Assembly: GCA_002917775.1 (NCBI GenBank)
Contig: KZ627150.1
Coordinates: 250,052 to 314,051, forward strand
Length of the DNA: 64,000 nucleotides
Direction of reading: 5' to 3'
DNA from: Glaciozyma antarctica PI12
Taxonomy: Eukaryota; Basidiomycota; Microbotryomycetes; Kriegeriales; Camptobasidiaceae
The first letter of the stretch is position 1. Every line of letters starts with the position of its first letter. Both the position numbers and the translations under genes were made by a program. Positions 23,196-33,807 of this stretch are shown here, one piece after another. The notes beneath the pieces are model-generated. The model worked only from the letters and a program-made list of their open reading frames with translations, had not been told where the DNA came from and searched no databases.

Positions 23196-26100
23196 ATGGC
23201 TCACCTACTCCCCAAACGCCCTCCTCCCGGTCCTCTAGGAGCCACAGATCCTCTCAAATGGCGACTCGACAGCTCCGACGCAGGACGACACGTCTGGCAC
23301 TACGCGCGCGGGGAGGAGGCCGAGGGGTTCGAGCAGGTGTGGGGAGATGACGAGCGAGGCGTGCGGGAGGATGAGCAGAGTGTGGAAGCCAAGTACTGGT
23401 TGGGATTGCAGCTGCCGGTGGTGCATGGGCTCAAATCGCCACAGGGCAATCCCTATGAAGCTGCGAAGAAAGGTCCGTGGTCTTGAGTCGGTAGAGGGAG
23501 CGGAGCTAACCCACAGCTTGGCAGGATACGAGTTCTACAAGCGATTGCAAGCGCCGGATGGTCATTGGAGTGGAGAGTACGGAGGGCCTTTGTGTAGGTC
23601 GCAGCTGTCCATCTCAAGATTGAAGCTAACGCATTGCGGTCACCAGTCCTCCTTCCCGGAATCGTAATCGCCATGTACGTGACCAAGACGCCCATTCCGC
23701 ACGAGTGGAAAGTCGAGATCTCGCGTTATCTGGCGAACATCCAGCGGAAAGGAGGCGAGGACGACGACGGCTGGGGAATGTGAGTTTGCGAGTGTCGCGT
23801 CGTACGAAAGCTTTCGCTGATGCTCTTTCGACAGTCATATCGAAGCGAGGTCATCAGTCTTCGGAACTGGCTTGAACTACATCGTTCTTCGTCTGCTCGG
23901 CGTCGGTCCCGACATCCCGATGATGGTTCGCGCTCGCGCGACGCTCCACAAGCTCGGTTCGTCCTCTGTCCTCCCTGCAGAGCTCTCCGCTAAGAACTTC
24001 GTGCTACACAGGTGGCTGCGCAGGAATTCCCAGTTGGGGGAAGTTCTGGCTCTCGATTCTTAACGTGCACTCGTGGTCTGGTGTCAACCCCACGCCGGCA
24101 GAGCTATGGATGCTTCCCGACTGGCTCCCCTTCCACCCTCACCGCTGGTGGATCCACACTCGCAACGTTTAGTGCGTCCTTCTCACTCCTTCACCACCTC
24201 TTGTCTCGTCCTGACCTCTTCGCAGCATCCCCATGGGCTACCTCTCCGGCAAGCGCTTCCAAGCTCCCATCGACCCTCTCATCCTCTCCCTTCGCGACGT
24301 TCGTCCCTCCTCTCCCCCTCTCAAGCCTCCTTTAACACTTCATCACAGGAGATCTACACCCAGCCCTACTCGTCGATCAACTGGCCTTCCTGCCGCAACA
24401 ACGTCTCCGCCGCCGACCTCTACGCTCCGCATTCAGCCGTCGCGAACGGCCTCTTTGCCCTCCTGAACGTCTACGAATCCGTCGCGCCTTCTTTCTTCAA
24501 GAACGCGGCGATTCGGAAGGCCTACAAGCTTGTTGTGATGGAGGACGAGAACACGGCGTACCAGGTTCGTTGCGCAAATGCCGTGGGCTGGAGTGAGAGG
24601 CTTACGAATTTGGTTCGCAGACGATTGGACCCGTGTCGAAGGCGATGAACATGATCTGCCGATGGGTTGAGGAAGGGCCTGATAGCGATGCGTTCCAGCA
24701 GCATGTCCTTAAGATTCGCGACTTCATGTGGCTCTCTAAGGACGGCATGATGATGTGCGGCACGAATGGTTCGTCTGCTTTCTTTTCATTGCTGAAGAAC
24801 GCCATTAAGCTTCGTACGCACGCAGGGAGTCAACTTTGGGACGCAGCGTTCATCTCGCAGGCTCTCGTCGAGACCGGCCTCGGTAGCGAGCCCCAGAACC
24901 AGGAGAGCACGACGTGCGTTTCCTTTTCTCATCTCATCTCGCACGTGGCAGACGTAGCACACTAGGTACGTCCTCAAGTGGCTCGACGAGACGCAGATCC
25001 GGACGAACCCCAAGCACTTCGAGGAAGCTTACCGGCACCCAACGAAGGGAGCTTGGCCTTTCTCGACGAAGGAGCAGGGATTCACGGTCTCAGACTGCGC
25101 CGCCGAGGGAATGAAAGCCGTGATGCTTCTCCAGGGGTTGCCGTTCGTCCCGCTCCCTTCTCCCTCGACTCGACTGACCGATCAGCGCAGGCACGCTCCT
25201 CAACTCGTCTCGAAAGAACGGCTGTGCGATACTGTCGACCTGATTTTGGGAATGCAAAACCCCGGCGGAGGGTTCGCGAGCTACGAGCTCATTCGAGGAC
25301 CTGCGATGCTCGAGCAGCTTAATCCCGCCGAGGTGTTTGGGAACATCATGATCGAGTACTGCTACCCTGAGTGCACGACGGCTTGTGGGTCCTCCTTCCC
25401 GCCGTGGGAGAATCGAGCTGATGACTGGGCAAAGGCGTGACGGCGTTGTCGCTCTTCAAGAGGAAGTACCCTGATTACCGCGCAAGCGATATCGACCGCG
25501 TCTCGAAGGCTGCGATCAGTTACATTCATCGGACGCAGCGCGAGGATGGGAGCTGGTACGGGAGCTGGGGGATCTGCTTCACCTACGCGACGATGTTTGC
25601 GATCGAATCGTCAGTCCCGTCTTCTTTCGCGCTTGAGTCGTGGCGGATGATGTGTGCGAAGGCTTTCGCTGGATGGACAGACGTACGCGAATTCGAAGAG
25701 CGTGCGCAAGGCGTGCGAGTTCTTGCTCAGCAAGCAGATGGAGGATGGAGGGTGGGGCGAGAGCTACAAGGTACGTTCCTCTCGCTGCCGAGCTCGTCTC
25801 TCCACTAACGATGCCTTTCCAGTCTTGCGAGACAGGTCGCTACGTCCACAACCTGGAGTCTCAAGTCGTCAACACCGCCTTCGCCGTCATCGTGCGTCGC
25901 CTTTTCCATCCTGTGACGCCGACTAACCCCCCTCGCAGACTCTCATCACCGCTCGGTACCACGAAGTCGACCCCGAATCGATCCGGAAAGGCTGCCAGCT
26001 CATCATGGCGCGTCAGTTGTTCGACGGCAGCTGGGCGCAGGAGAGTATCGAAGGAGGTGAGTTGCGTTTCCCTCGGTCGTGCTGCTTTCTCACTCGCTCT

Positions 26101-26264
26101 TCCAGTCTTCAACCGCAATTGCGCTATCTCGTACCCGAACTTCAAGTACTCTTGGACTATCAACGCGCTCGGGCAGGCTTGGGTACGGTTTTCTCTGGGT
26201 TTGCGAAGGGTTGAGCTGATGGCGGGTTGTTTCGCAGCGCGCGCTTGGGAAGGAGGGATGGTGA
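23196..26264 (+). CDS. ERG7: Lanosterol synthase (oxidosqualene cyclase)
   Basis: Cyclises 2,3-oxidosqualene to lanosterol at the ER or lipid droplet. More than a dozen exons join in frame from [15 protein letters not shown] to a final ALGKEGW. Family blocks: [67 protein letters not shown], the catalytic-acid motif [52 protein letters not shown], and [27 protein letters not shown]. The QW-type repeats are evident. The catalytic motif reads DCAAE where most cyclases have DCTAE; the Asp and Cys are kept. Exons are very short in the 5' half. The last intron and terminal exon are followed by a near-copy of themselves (separate entry). Confidence 0.95.
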
Positions 26265-26352
26265 GGTACGCCTTTTCTCCTGATTTTGCGAAGGAGCTGG
26301 GCTGATGGATTGAGGGTTCGTAGCGTGTGCTTGGGAAGGAGGGATGAGGAGG
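26183..26352 (+). repeat. Tandem duplication of the last ERG7 intron plus terminal exon
   Basis: Unit 1 (26183-26265) is the final intron, starting gtacggttttct, and the terminal exon cttgggaaggagggatggtgag. Unit 2 (26266 to about 26352) starts gtacgccttttct and contains gcgaagg, a gctgatgg branch-like site, a tag acceptor and gtgtgcttgggaaggagggat followed by a stop. The units are alike over about 80 bases with several substitutions and small indels. Unit 2 therefore carries its own donor, branch and acceptor and could act as an alternative terminal exon (VLGKEG then stop). Confidence 0.75.
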
Positions 26353-26542
26353 AGGGGTAGGGAGGAGGATCGTCGCAGCTCTTCAGTCGAGCTCGCAGTG
26401 TGCAGTTGCAAATAGTTTATTTCGCAGATTCATACGCTCGTAGCAAAGCTCCAGAAGAGTTGGTAAAGCAGAAGAGCGTCTGCCACGTTGGCGCCGTCAC
26501 CACGCAAAGTGGCGCGTCGCTCCCTGCTCTCTTCCCACCACC

Positions 26543-27746
26543 ATGTCCGCTCCTCAAGTGATTCCTTTCGCCCAGCGCCCTCGCGGGGACACACTCGTCC
26601 TCTTCGGTGCGTCCCCATCCCTCCCCGCGCTCGCGCCAGCTAACGCCTCACCAACAGACGTCGACGGAACCCTCTCTCCCGCCCGCCGCGTACGCCCTCC
26701 CTCACCTCTCCTCTTCCAGGCACTGAACGTACGCCGCAGACCGCTTCGCCGGAGATGCTTGATGCTCGAGAAGAAGCTTCGTGCTAAGGCTGTCATCGGG
26801 TTCGTTGGAGGGTCGGATCTGCCTAAGATCACGGAGCAGCTTGCTATCCACGGACAGAACAGTGCGTTCCTCCTCTCCGTCCGATAAGAAAGGAAGCTGA
26901 TGAGCGCAGTCACGGACGACTTCGACTACTGCTTTGCGGAGAACGGTCTGACGGCGATCAAGCTCGGAGAGGTCCTTAGTTCGCAGAGCTTCATTGGGTT
27001 CTTGGGGGAGGAGAAGTACAAGAAGCTCGTCAAGTTCTTGTTGCACTATATCGCCGATATGGAGATCCCGATCAAGCGGTGCGTAGCTCTGTCCCTTGAG
27101 GGAGGAGGAGGGAGCTGATGCAGGGAGGACAGTGGAACGTTCATCGAGTTTAGGAACGGGATGGTCAAGTGCGTGCTGTGTCGCTGCTGTGAGGAAAAAA
27201 GGAGCTGATGATCTGGTTCGTACAGCGTTAGCCCTATCGGTCGTAATGCCTCGTGCGTCTAGAAGGGCTGCTCGAATCGCGTCGGGAGCTAACAACCTTT
27301 CTGATCTCGCAGCGTCCAGGAGCGCGACGACTTTGAAGCGTACGACAAGGTCCGTCACCCGCTCTCCTCGCTCGCCATAACCATCTGACGCGTCGCAATA
27401 GATCCACAAAGTCCGCGCCACGCTCGTCGAAGTTCTCAAGAATGAGTTCGCCGACTACGGCCTCACCTACTCCATCGGCGGACAGATCTCCTTCGACATG
27501 TTGTACGTCCCCATTCCCTCCCTCTCTCTCCCCCACTAACCCGCGCGCAGCCCGAACGGATGGGACAAGACGTACGCACTCACGCACGTCGCGTCTGAGA
27601 AGTTCAAGGAGATCCACTTCTTTGGTGACAAGACGTACAAGGGTGGGAACGATTATGAGATCTACGAGGACGCAAGGACGATCGGGCATGCGGTGCAGAG
27701 TCCTGATGATACGATGAGGGAGCTTAAGGTCTTGTTTGATCTTTAG
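26543..27746 (+). CDS. SEC53: Phosphomannomutase
   Basis: Converts mannose-6-phosphate to mannose-1-phosphate for GDP-mannose, protein glycosylation and GPI anchors; cytosolic HAD-family enzyme. Starts [21 protein letters not shown]; the catalytic [10 protein letters not shown] is split by an intron after LVLF. Other blocks: [110 protein letters not shown]. The stop is after KVLFDL. Length and order match family members throughout, with short introns in frame. ATG 26543 lies in a plausible context (ccaccatgtc). Confidence 0.96.
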
Positions 27747-28348
27747 AGGGTCGAATATGATGAGGCGATAGAGTTTCGTTGTGGGAGGACGTGATTCCTA
27801 CTGCTTGATTGCGAGCACGAAGGTGGAGCAGATCGACGTTGACGACGACTGATTGAAGCGAGAGGATCGCACGACAACCTCGTTCGCGTGCTCGCCCTTC
27901 TTTCCACTCTGCCTTCTTTCAACTCTCCGCTCTCGCTTTCAGAGTGTCGCCTTCGAGCGGCGTTGGCAGCGACTGAGGGAGTGTGGGCTCGCTCGCGTCC
28001 TTTGCGCGATCCTAGTCTCTTGCTGTCGGACGACGAAGATGAGAGGAGCAACCAGTTTGATTTCGAGTACAGCCTATCTACAAAGTCCCTCCCAACACTG
28101 ATAGAGCACCCAGCGAGAGCTCGAACAACGAAGCAGCAGGAAAGAAAGCAGCAGTCGACGACGACGAGCAGGTAGAAAAATACGAGCAGCACTCTCCTCT
28201 CCCGCTCTCGCACGATCTCCAAGTCTTGCGACTCTTCTCAGAACGTAGAGGTGTTGCATAGCATGCGCGCCGCTCCTTCTCCGTCGGCTCCCTTGCGCCC
28301 TTGCGTCGCCTCCTCGTTCCTCGTTCCATCCGGTCCGCGAGCCAGCGT
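27747..28348. other. Gap between convergent SEC53 and RPL30
   Basis: About 600 bases hold the two 3' ends. Open frames up to 159 codons occur on both strands but read as low-complexity Ser/Arg and show no family feature. I see no gene, tRNA or repeat. Confidence 0.4.
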
Positions 28349-28862
28349 TTAAACGTTGGTGACGGAGAGGAGGTCGGAGTCACCGGCCGACTCGATCGAC
28401 ATGACACTGCGTTCGTTCGTTAGCCCCGTTCGAGGAGGAGAAACGGAGGGCGACTCACCCGACGCGGAAGAGCTTTCCAGCGGCCGTTCCGAGAGCGACG
28501 TTCGATCCAGCGTAAAGGTGAACGGGGGTCTTGGAGAGCATGGCGTAGTACTCGAGCTCCGAGCGGCGGAGAGGGGGGCAGTTACCCGAGATGAGGACGA
28601 GCTTGGCTGAACAAGGGCAATGGGGTCAGTTGGTCGTCCCTGGCTTCTCGTGGGGGTAGAAACGTACAGCGGCCGGAGCGCATTCCCTTGAGGGTCGACT
28701 TGTACCCAAGACTGGAGAGGGCGGGCCGTCAGTTGTCGTGCTTTTGAGACGAGAAGAGAAGCAGGAGACTAACGTGTACTTTCCGGACTTGATCACCAGC
28801 GCGAGGCGACTGTTGATGTTCTCCGACGACTTCTTCACCTTCTTGTTAACGATAGGAGCCAT
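28349..28862 (-). CDS. RPL30: 60S ribosomal protein L30 (eL30)
   Basis: Large-subunit ribosomal protein. The exons give [20 protein letters not shown], then [80 protein letters not shown], and the end [11 protein letters not shown]. The L7Ae/L30e fold residues are all recognisable and the length is normal (about 110). Three introns interrupt it, and an untranslated leader intron probably precedes the ATG (28865-29000). It converges on SEC53 and diverges from TAF10. Confidence 0.96.
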
Positions 28863-29267
28863 TGCTGCAGCAGGAGGAAGTGAAGAGAGTCAGCTAGTGG
28901 TTCAAAGAGCAAGTCGTGTCCTGTTCCCCTCTGAAGGCTGAAGTCTGACTGTTCATGTGTCCTCCCTGGCCTGTTGCCCTGCGAGATCGTTCATGCTTAC
29001 CTAGAAATGAGAATTCGAGAGTGAGACGAGCAGAAGAGCTTGAGGCGAGCGAAAAGTCTTCCCAAGGTGAGAGTCTGTGAAACCTCGATATCCGAATCTT
29101 TCACTAGTCTCTCATCAGCCCTTCCTCGTCGACGAGCTCAACTTGCTCGACGACGACGACAACGACAAACGACGACGACAAGACCACCTCATCGCCTTGT
29201 AGACTGCAGCAGGAACCCCTAGCCCAACCCCTCCGCTCAAGTCGCCCTCTTCCTCACCTCCTCCACC
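28863..29267. promoter_or_regulatory. Divergent promoter region of RPL30 and TAF10
   Basis: The 405 bases between the two ATGs include the RPL30 leader intron. The TAF10 side has runs of cgacgacgacaacgac-type trinucleotides. No gene is present. Confidence 0.5.
28865..29000 (-). other. Probable leader intron of RPL30
   Basis: Read on the minus strand, a donor gtaagcatg follows tttctag, a gctgac branch site occurs about 25 bases before the end, and a ctgctgcag acceptor falls two bases before the ATG. The intron is 136 nt, about twice the local norm. No coding exon is needed upstream, so it would lie in the 5' leader. Confidence 0.6.
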
Positions 29268-29973
29268 ATGAACCCCTCCGACCTACTCCTGAACCGCCCT
29301 CAAGCCTCCACCTCCGCCCCTCAACAACCCCACACCTCCACCTCCTCCCTCCCCCCAAGTGGTCTCGCGAACGGCGTCACCATGAACGGGAACGGCCAGG
29401 CGATGGAGACGGATGAGCCGAGTGGGAAGCCCAAGAGTCGCAAGGAGCTGGAGCAGGATAAGAAGGATTTGGAGCTGGGAGAACTGCTCGAGATGATGGA
29501 TGAGTGGAAACCGATTGTGAGTCCTTGTGAGAGGGGGAGGGCAGGAGGGAGCTGATGTGCGTTGTAATAGATCCCGGACGAGGTGACGGATTACTACCTC
29601 CAGCGCTCGGGGTTCGAGACGTCCGACGTGAGAGTGTGCGTGTATAACTTATTCCGGCTAAAGACGGAAAGCTGACGAGAAGCTGCGACAGGAAACGCCT
29701 ACTCGCGCTCGCGGCGCAGCGATTCGTCTCGTCCATCTCGGCGGACGCGTACCAGTACGCGCGAACACGAACGGCTGCTGGGCCTGGAGGACGGACGAAG
29801 GAGGGTGGGCCTACGAGAGCCAAGGTGGGCTTTCTCGGGGCTTGGGAGAGCTGGAGCTGGGGCTGATCTGCGTTTCGCAGGACCGCACGAGGACGGTACT
29901 CACGATGGAGGACTTGTCGTCGGCGTTGAAGGAGTATGGAGTTGGCGCCGATCGAGCAGCCTACTACCTCTGA
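29268..29973 (+). CDS. TAF10: TFIID/SAGA subunit TAF10
   Basis: Histone-fold TBP-associated factor shared by TFIID and SAGA. Four exons (29268-29516, 29571-29635, 29692-29824, 29881-29973) give 179 residues. Residues 1-65 are a Pro/Ser/Thr-rich tail. The histone fold has LGELLEMMDEWKPIIPDEVT, then DYYLQRSGFETSDVRVKRLL, ALAAQRFVSSISADAYQYAR, and VLTMEDLSSALKEYGVGADR, ending AAYYL. This is unmistakably TAF10. A short Gly/Pro insert lies between the third and fourth helices. The gene converges on RPC4, with about 140 bases between stops. Confidence 0.95.
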
Positions 29974-30112
29974 GTCGCCGTGTCGAGCGAGGCTTGTACG
30001 ATTCTGTAAACACCCCGTTTGTGCTGTTGTTCTCCCGCCACTCCCTCTCTGCTCTCGCTCTCGACAAGATCCAGCTTAAGCACGTATTCACAGCCTACTA
30101 CGAGCGCGCTGC

Positions 30113-32346
30113 CTAATGCTTCGCCTCCTTCTTCAACGCTTTAAGCCTCCTCTCGCGCTCCTTCTCCGCCTTCTCCTGCAGCTCGATCTGCTCCAACAAG
30201 TGCGCCACCTCGGGCACGATAATGAACTTCTTCCCCGTCTGCCCCATCATGTTGATCGAGTGATCCGGGTCCGAAGGCTCTGTAGAACCAGGGAAATTGG
30301 CGGGGTCATGTCCGAGGATAACGACTTCTTGGAGGAACGACGGTTGAGCGGCGGGGAGAACCTGCCTTCCAGTATCAGCTACGTTCGGAAATAAAGGAGA
30401 GGAAGAGCGTACCTCGAACTGAATATCGCCATTGATCATCATACTGACCTTCCCACTCTTATGCACGCACAGCTCCCCAATCTGTCCCATCTCCCCACTC
30501 CACCTCACACCCCTCGCACCCCTCGATCCCGCCCTCCCCCACTTCGTTCGCCAGCTTCTTCCTCGCAGCCGTCGCGCCTGCTTCGGCGACTTCCATCTTG
30601 ACGTCCGCGACTTCGGCGTGCAGGGCGTTGGTGAAGGAGGGGAAGCATCGGAAGAATTAGAAGAGGTAGATGGACTGCCCGTATGGTTGCTTTAGTTATG
30701 TTAGATAGAATAGAAGAAGGGAAAAGGGATAGAGGAAAAAGCACCGAGGCAAAAGACCTGGCGCANNNNNNNNNNNNNNNNNNNNNNNNNNNNNNNNNNN
30801 NNNNNNNNNNNNNNNNNNNNNNNNNNNNNNNGCACAGCTCCCCAATCTGTCCCATCTCCCCCACTCCACCTCACACCCCTCGCACCCCTCGATCCCGCCC
30901 TCCCCCATTCGTTCGCCAGCTTCTTCCTCGCAGCCGTCGCGCCTGCTTCGGCGACTTCCATCTTGACGTCCGCGACTTCGGCGTGCAGGGCGTTGGTGAG
31001 GGAGGGGAAGCGGCGCGGGTATTGGAAGACGTAGAGGCGCTCCCTGGATGGTTCCTGTGGGGGTGTGAGTTAGGTTAGAGCGAGGGAGAAGGGAGAGGGG
31101 AACGCGCATCGAGGTCAAAGTCCTGGCGCAGCTCAAAATCGGGGAACGGCTTGATGTCCTTCTTCTCGTCGACATCCCCCATGATGACATCCTTCGAATC
31201 GACCGTTCCTGCGCGAGATTCTTCGAGTGCGGGAGTTGCGTTCGCAGAGGAGAGCATGAGCGAAGCGGCGTCGTCGTCCAATCCGGGTTCCGGCTTGACG
31301 AGAGGAGCTGTACCAACACAGCCATCAGCACCTCGTCGCACGCAAAAGAAGACGACAGCGCACCTTCCATCTTGATCCTCGCTTCGACCCTCTCCTTCCT
31401 CCTCTCAAGCCCCGACCTAACGACCTTTGGATCCTTCGGCAGGTTCATCGGCGCCATATCATCCTCCTTCCCAATCTCGTCCAGCTCGCGCGCCCACACT
31501 TTCTTAGCCGTATCCTCCTCACTCCCCTCCTCCAAATCCGACGCGTCCGGATCCCTCACCGCATCATCAAACTGTCCCGCTCCTCCTCCTCCTCCTCCAC
31601 CTCCTCCACTACGCGCAGCGTTCATGACGCCGGCTCCACCAAATCCACCGGCTTTGGGTCCCCAGGCTTTTGCTGTGAGGGGGTTAGGAGGGAGAGAGAG
31701 GAAGGGGAGAGGACGTACGAGCTCCGAGGGGACCTTGGGCCATTGGACCACTTGCTGTCATCTCTAGCTCGACTCGGGCACCACGACCGCGTCCACGACC
31801 TCGTCCTCGTCCGAAAGAGCTCTCGCCGTCCTCCTGGGAATAGAAGAGACGTTAGCTCTGCGAGAGAAGGGGACCGAGAGAGCGTCGCGTGCCATCTTGA
31901 CATCGCTATACCGGAGGGAAGAGAGCTCGTTAGCTCCCAGCTCCCGTGCTACGTGCTGCCACCACATCTCCTTGGCCACCAGCAAGCCGTCACCCACACC
32001 ACTTGCACCAGCATTGCTCAGGAACAAAAACCACTCACAAATCATCATCATCCTCCACCACCCTTGCCTTCCTCGTAAACTTGGGCTTAAACTTGGTCTT
32101 AACCACCGCCTCCTTCTTAACATACTCGCTCTTCCCCAACAAGCCTCCAACCGGCCTCGCCTCCGTCGTCGGCGGTATCCTCCCCAATCGTCTTCCAGCA
32201 GGTCCAGGAGCCGGGGCGTCCTCTACTGCAGCGGCAGGGGGGTCGAGCCGCGAGGTAGAGGGTTCGGGAGAAACGGGAGAGGGAGAGGGGAGGGCGGCGG
32301 TGCGCTTGCCGCGTCCGCGGCCACGGCCTTTGGGAGGCTCGGACAT
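30113..32346 (-). CDS. RPC53: RNA polymerase III subunit RPC4 (Rpc53), interrupted by a gap with duplicated flanks
   Basis: Pol III-specific, TFIIF-like subunit. It starts MSEPPKGRGRGRGKRTAALP at 32346. A Gly/Arg-rich block, GRGRGRGRGRGARVELEM then TASGPMAQGPLG, follows, then AKAWGPKAGGFGGAGVMNAA, acidic stretches, FPDFELRQDFDLD, and ERLYVFQYPRRFPSLTNAL. The conserved C-terminus is MGQIGELCVHKSGKVSMMIN, GDIQFEVLPAAQPSFLQEVV, and MGQTGKKFIIVPEVAHLLEQ, ending KKEAKH. Between ANEWGRAGSRGARGVRWSG and MGQIGELC the sequence is disturbed: a 299-base block occurs twice with 66 N between. The copy next to the C-terminal exon (30467-30765) is the one that reads on in frame, whereas the other (30832-31130) joins correctly to the N-terminal exons. 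Removing one copy would leave a normal gene. Confidence 0.9.
30467..30765. repeat. First copy of a 299-base direct duplication beside the N gap
   Basis: It starts gcacagctccccaatctgtc, as does the copy at 30832. The first 190 bases are nearly identical to it apart from one- or two-base length changes in C-runs. The remaining 100 bases drift, with many substitutions, and end with the same ctggcgca. This error pattern, growing toward the gap, is what a low-quality read end would give. Confidence 0.85.
30766..30831. other. Assembly gap (66 N) inside RPC53
   Basis: The run of N separates two copies of the same 299-base block, so it is likely a failed contig join rather than missing genome. Confidence 0.95.
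30832..31130. repeat. Second copy of the 299-base direct duplication
   Basis: Identical in length to the first copy (299 bases). This copy has intact RPC4 coding (YVFQYPRRFPSLTNALHAEV) and a normal intron in its right half, where the first copy is garbled, so it is the reliable version there. Confidence 0.85.
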
Positions 32347-32604
32347 GGCGACGAAAAGTTGCTTTTGGTGGGGGAGAGAGGTGTGGCTGGTGGAGGGACG
32401 TGGAGAGGGGTGGAGAAGGAGTTACTGGGAGGTGCTGGAGAGGAGGTGGAGGAGGAGGTTGGAGGAGAGAGAGGAAGAGGAGCCTAGGCGAAGGCAAGTT
32501 GGTCGAGGGGCCGAAGCCTTCGCAGCGAGGTTCTCTCGTCGAGCTCGTTCTCGTGCGATTCGCAGCTCACGAACTACTGTGTGATGTTGCTATGATTCTC
32601 AAGA

Positions 32605-33691
32605 CTATCTCTCCTTCCAGTTCCCCTCAAATCCTCCATCGCTGCCTCCCTTCCTCTCCTTCTCCATCATCTCCTCGAACGCCTTTCGCTCAGCCTCCTT
32701 GTCGACATTCACGAACCGCACATCCTCCGCCTCGCCAGCCGTCTTGGGAGTAAGAGCTGAGCGAGCGTTGGATTCGCGGATCTGATCCCACGAGGAAGGT
32801 GGTGCGGCGCGAGACTTGCGGAGCTCCTCCCAGCGCGATGGAGCTTGCTCTTCTTGCTCCGATGATTCCTCCGCTGCTTACCAAGTATTGTTAGCTACGC
32901 CCTACCACCACATAGCTCCAACCTAGCTCACCTCGTCCCGATCCTCCATCATCGCTCGAGAAGGCGTCCGTCGTCGCCTCGAACGTCTCCGTCCCAGAGA
33001 ACTGAGTGAACTCCCCACCGAGCGGTCCCATCTTGGCCTTGGCCTTCTGGGATGCCATCTTGGTGACCCCCGCATTGGGCAGCTTCCGCTCGAGCTCCTC
33101 GGCGACCTTGAGCATCGCAGCGTTGAACCTCTCGTCCGCTCCAGGCCGGGCTGCCAACGTGCGCTTCCCCGCTCGAGTTCCAGAGATCGCTCCTAGCTGT
33201 AGTCTGTGCCAACGAGCGATCAGCACCTTCCCTCGATCTCGCCGAGCTCACTCACCCCGCAACTCCTCCGATGAATCCCAGCCCCACAGCCTTTGCGAAC
33301 GTCCTCGCTCGGTTGGCGATCTCGTCTACTGGAGGTGCTTCGGCTGCAGGAACCTTGGGTACGACGGCTCCAGATCGGGTGGGGTAGAACGACTTGGCGG
33401 CTCCGTCGAGTACTCGAGCTCCGCGTCGCCTCAGTCCAAACAGGACGCCTGCTCCAGCTCCAAAGACGAGTCCGACCGTTGCGTGCGTCATTAGTTGTCC
33501 GTTTGCGCGGCCCATGGCGGCGAAATCTGAGGAGGGAGGGTCAGCGGAGTGCCCGACCTGGAGGGGAGAGGCGCACCCTCTGGCTCCAGGTGGGTTTTCA
33601 AGTTTCGCTCGAGGATCTCAGCTGCTATAGTCACTTCCTGCATGGCGTTTCGAGGAGGGGAGGTGCTTCGAGGGTTTGAGGAAGAGGCCAT
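32605..33691 (-). CDS. Conserved-looking hypothetical membrane protein with glycine-zipper segments
   Basis: Not recognised. Four or more exons join in frame from MASSSNPRSTSPPRNAMQEV to a stop at 32605. After a short soluble head (EILERNLKTHLEPEG) comes NGQLMTHATVGLVFGAGAGV, a glycine-spaced hydrophobic helix, then a basic stretch with KSFYPTRSG. A second Gly-spaced segment, AKAVGLGFIGGVAG, leads into AISGTRAGKRTL. The second half is charged and helical with EELERKLPNAG, then two short blocks, SRWEELRKSR and SSWDQIRESN, and ends MMEKERKGGSDGGFEGNWKE. Two hairpin-like membrane segments followed by a soluble tail suggest an organelle membrane protein, but no function can be assigned. Confidence 0.6.
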
Positions 33692-33807
33692 CGTTTGGGT
33701 CGAATCGAGAGGGCAGTAGCGTGAGAACAAGTGACCGAGAATCTTCACGGACGCCGCGCGGAAGTTCAACCAGACGCCAGACGAGGTGAGCTCCTCCCCT
33801 CTGTGCG

